The notes beneath the pieces were generated by a model. It saw only the letters and a list, made by a program, of their open reading frames with translations, searched no databases and was not told the origin of the DNA. Source: Utricularia gibba (Eukaryota > Streptophyta > Magnoliopsida > Lamiales > Lentibulariaceae). From it: a stretch of 64,000 bases of DNA. Of this stretch, positions 59,221-64,000 are shown one piece after another (the first letter of the stretch is position 1; each line of letters begins with the position of its first letter). Location of the stretch: NCBI GenBank assembly GCA_002189035.1, contig NEEC01000016.1, forward strand, positions 682,001-746,000. The letters run 5' to 3'. Position numbers and translations under genes: made by a program.

Positions 59221-61080
59221 TCAGCGTCTTCTGGATTCCGCCGAGGCGGATCTCCCCGACGTCGTCCCCGCGGCGCTCCCGTTGCCGGAAGTGGGAAAGA
59301 AGAGATCCGACAAGTAGTTATCCAGGTCCTCGGGGGCGTACCGGACAATGGGATCCTCCCAAGAGCCCAAACCCTTTTTGCTCCTGTGCTTCTCATAGAA
59401 AGCCCGATAGACAGGAATCAACAGCTTGGCAAGAGATATCTTGACGCGGTCACGGGTTTCCGGGTCGGGTATGACCCAGGAAGTCTGGTGTCTGTATGCT
59501 TCCTCGAAGTTCTGGTTGAACTGCCTGAAGTGGTGCTTCACTTGGTCAAGGGGAATCTCCGCCGTCGGATTAGAAGGCAGGGAGGAGATCACCTTCGCCC
59601 AGCCCATCCTCTCGTAGTTGGCCAGGAAGCGGTTTACTTTGGACCGGTGTTGCCAGATCCAATCGGCTCCCAACACCAGGCCCAGGTTTGAAGAACGTAC
59701 CTTCGAAACGACGTAGTTTAGGTTGTTCGCGAGGAAAAGGTAGGATAATGCGACGTTGTCGTAAGCGGTCGCCTTGCCGTCGAGTTTGCAGAGGAGGAGG
59801 AGAATCAGCCACCCGATGCGGGCGGTGATGGACGCTGCAGAAGGATCCTCCCCACCGCCGGCGGTGGGGCTTGAGAAGTGGCGCTCGGGAAGAGTATGCG
59901 GGTTTACCGGACAGTCGGAGATTATATCGGACAGGGATCCGGTGTAGTCGCCTAGAAAGATGAGGAAGTTCATCACGTAACGAGTGAGAGGATGGACGCC
60001 GCCTCCGGGAAACATCTTCGAGTTGTCTTTCTGAATCGCCGCCTCCAATTGGGCGAGCATAGTTCCCACTGCCTCCGCAAGTGTCACCAGAGCCGCCTCC
60101 GCAGTCACCTTCACCGGGGACAGGGATTCGTGCCAAAATATGGTTTCAATATCCGGCGACAACTCCGATATCGCGTCGTAGAGGTCCAGAGCACGAAACA
60201 TCTTCTCTGGAGACAGAATTTTCTTGCTCTTCCCGAAGTTATCGGCGAAGGTAAACAAATTTACTGCCGCGTCTTTACAGATCTCTGCGAAGCAGGATTC
60301 AGCTATCCTTTCCGATGAAGCGAAAACGGTTTCGCAGAATATCTTCTCTCCTAGAAAAAGCGTTTTCACAGCGATCTTCACCGCGTGAAGCCATTTCCGG
60401 ATTTTCACTTCCAGAGCATCCCATTCCATTTTCTGCATCTGAGAATGATTCAATTTCTCCACACCTAAATAATGCATAGCCTCATCTACGATGGATTTCC
60501 TGACGACTTTGTAGATCTTAACGCATTCCTTCGCATAGCCACAGCTAATCATACACTCCGCGATGCTTCTGAGATCCGACATCGCAACATCCACCGCTCT
60601 CTCAGTACTAGCATCCGAACTCCCAGGTCTCGGCGGCGTTCTTGGCGGCGTTGCGCCGGACTCCTCCTCGGAAGCTTCGTCTTCGTTGTAGTCCGAGACG
60701 CTGGACTTAAAGGACGCGCGAGTAGAGCGACGGGAGAGTGAATCTGTGTCAAGATTCTTCCTGTTTGCAGACAGAATAACATGGAACTCCTTCTCCAGCC
60801 TCCTAATCGCAATCGGCATCAATTTCTGAGCCCTAATTAGGTTATCAGAACTGCGGTGACCGTGCTTCGAGTTCAGATACTCTCTCATGGAGTGATGCAA
60901 ATTCGTAACTACCTCCAGAAACCTCCTGGCTTCCTCCCTGTCCCCGAAGAAGAGCGGCGAGAATCGCTCCTCATGCTGCAAGTCCCATTTTCCGATCACC
61001 GATTCCGCGACGACGATGTCCTCCGGCTTCAAAGCAGGAGATTCTCTGTTGTCGCCGTGCAAAACCGAACCCCCCTTCAT
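59221..61080 (-). CDS. EXO70 exocyst subunit, EXO70H-like
   Basis: Subunit of the exocyst, which tethers secretory vesicles to the plasma membrane through phosphoinositide binding; plants have many paralogues with roles in immunity, trichome and wall secretion. One exon of 619 codons plus stop, in line with the intronless EXO70H clade. The N-terminal helical region (AIRRLEKEFHVIL) is followed by an acidic linker (SDYNEDEASEEESG). The Exo70 C-terminal domain starts near residue 180 with MSDLRSIAECMISCGYAKECVKIYKVVRKSIVDE. Later motifs are PGGGVHPLTRYVMNFLIFLGDY and DRVKISLAKLLIPVYRAFYEKHR. The Ser/Gly/Arg-rich tail is not conserved. Clade H is inferred from sequence memory and from a KCS neighbour, an adjacency I recall in Arabidopsis. 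Confidence 0.93.
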   Translation of the reverse strand: MKGGSVLHGDNRESPALKPEDIVVAESVIGKWDLQHEERFSPLFFGDREEARRFLEVVTNLHHSMREYLNSKHGHRSSDNLIRAQKLMPIAIRRLEKEFHVILSANRKNLDTDSLSRRSTRASFKSSVSDYNEDEASEEESGATPPRTPPRPGSSDASTERAVDVAMSDLRSIAECMISCGYAKECVKIYKVVRKSIVDEAMHYLGVEKLNHSQMQKMEWDALEVKIRKWLHAVKIAVKTLFLGEKIFCETVFASSERIAESCFAEICKDAAVNLFTFADNFGKSKKILSPEKMFRALDLYDAISELSPDIETIFWHESLSPVKVTAEAALVTLAEAVGTMLAQLEAAIQKDNSKMFPGGGVHPLTRYVMNFLIFLGDYTGSLSDIISDCPVNPHTLPERHFSSPTAGGGEDPSAASITARIGWLILLLLCKLDGKATAYDNVALSYLFLANNLNYVVSKVRSSNLGLVLGADWIWQHRSKVNRFLANYERMGWAKVISSLPSNPTAEIPLDQVKHHFRQFNQNFEEAYRHQTSWVIPDPETRDRVKISLAKLLIPVYRAFYEKHRSKKGLGSWEDPIVRYAPEDLDNYLSDLFFPTSGNGSAAGTTSGRSASAESRRR

Positions 61081-63500
<2,420 letters not shown>

Positions 63501-63865
63501 GCTTCATTACAATGGCGGTAGCAGTTTGATTTTGTTCACAGTTTGAGGGATTGTCTACGCGTGCTGATTGAACATTTGGCTTTTGTTTCATTCTCTGAAT
63601 TGCTGGGAAACGTTTTTGAACTGCTCATTAGCTTGAGAATGCAAATCATGCCAGACAACTGCTGGCTTTTCCTTGCAAAGTGGTATGCATTCACAGGAAC
63701 ATAATCTTGTGCATTCAACAATGGATCCCGTGCCAGAAGCAGTTAACACAACTCGACACACCAATTGGAAAAATCAAGAACATGGATTGATGCAGTGATG
63801 GTCTCCACAACCACAAACATCGATTTTTATTGAACCAGAGAAGTTACCAGTGTCGGATGTATGTC
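63501..63865. other. Spacer between RPS15a and edge gene
   Basis: 3' UTRs of two convergent genes; no coding signal. Confidence 0.5.
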
Positions 63866-63975
63866 TCAGCCTCTCAAGGAAGCAGCAGCACCTCCCTTTG
63901 ATAGATCCTCAAGCGCCTTGGATATCTGCTCTTCGCTCAGCCCCTCCAACCGTACTTCTCGCTCGACACCCATGT
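63866..63975 (-). CDS. Last coding exon of an unrecognised gene (partial)
   Basis: An AG acceptor (TTACACAG) on the minus strand at about 63976-63983 is followed by an open frame of 36 codons ending in TGA at 63866-63868. It reads GVEREVRLEGLSEEQISKAL, then a short helix and an Ala-rich end. The regular acidic/Leu pattern and splice site make it a convincing terminal exon, but the protein continues outside the window and I do not recognise the family. Confidence 0.6.
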
Positions 63976-64000
63976 CTGTGTAAGAAAGACAGCATCCATG

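Noticed and set aside
59570-60136. 188-codon open frame overlapping the EXO70 gene in another frame
   Set aside because: It lies inside a strongly conserved EXO70 exon, and its Arg/Pro/Ser-rich content is what a shifted GC-rich frame produces.

Overview
The window is nuclear DNA from a flowering plant, most likely a eudicot. The genes are split by GT-AG introns and the spacers are very AT-rich. The families are plant-specific or plant-typical: GATA, IDD and Dof transcription factors, S40, a KCS enzyme, EXO70, a plant-type tRNA ligase and a plastid-type ferrochelatase. I see no prokaryotic, organellar or viral segment and no intact transposon. All gene calls come from reading the sequence and splice sites by eye; no database search was run.

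Layout. 0-13 kb: GATA factor (+); S40-like gene (-, frameshifted); RPL12 relic (+); small Pro-rich membrane glycoprotein (+); IDD zinc-finger factor (-, frameshifted); SYP71-type SNARE (-); mitochondrial-type PPR protein (-). 13-25 kb: adenylate kinase 6 (+); a 27-exon tRNA ligase (-); head to head with it, a tRNA-splicing endonuclease catalytic subunit (+). 25-34 kb: Dof factor (-); BTB protein (-, two frameshifts); mitochondrial enoyl-reductase-like protein (+); tail to tail with it, a quinone-oxidoreductase-like protein (-). 35-46 kb: NFRKB/INO80G-like protein (+, frameshifted); ferrochelatase (-); RPP30/GAF1 (-); divergent histone H4 (+). 46-64 kb: ER-type Ca2+-ATPase (-); 3-ketoacyl-CoA synthase (-); a gene-poor AT-rich stretch with tandem, dispersed and dinucleotide repeats; EXO70H-like protein (-); ribosomal protein uS8/RPS15a (+); and the last exon of an unrecognised gene (-) at the right edge.

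Two themes stand out. First, three genes for RNA maturation lie within about 31 kb: the endonuclease that excises tRNA introns, the ligase that seals the halves, and a protein subunit of RNase P/MRP. The first two are divergent neighbours. From memory of Arabidopsis locus numbers, the gene order matches three duplicated Arabidopsis segments (near At5g59.8-60.7, At3g45.2-46.0 and At1g07.7-07.9), so the pairing may be an ancestral linkage that Arabidopsis lost by fractionation.

Second, four otherwise well-conserved genes (S40, IDD, BTB, NFRKB) contain five apparent frameshifts. Every one has the arithmetic of a single missing base, and adding one base per break gives a whole number of codons in each gene. 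That pattern looks more like residual deletion errors in the assembly than independent pseudogenisation. The RPL12 relic is different: it has several frameshifts and an in-frame stop, and is truly decayed.
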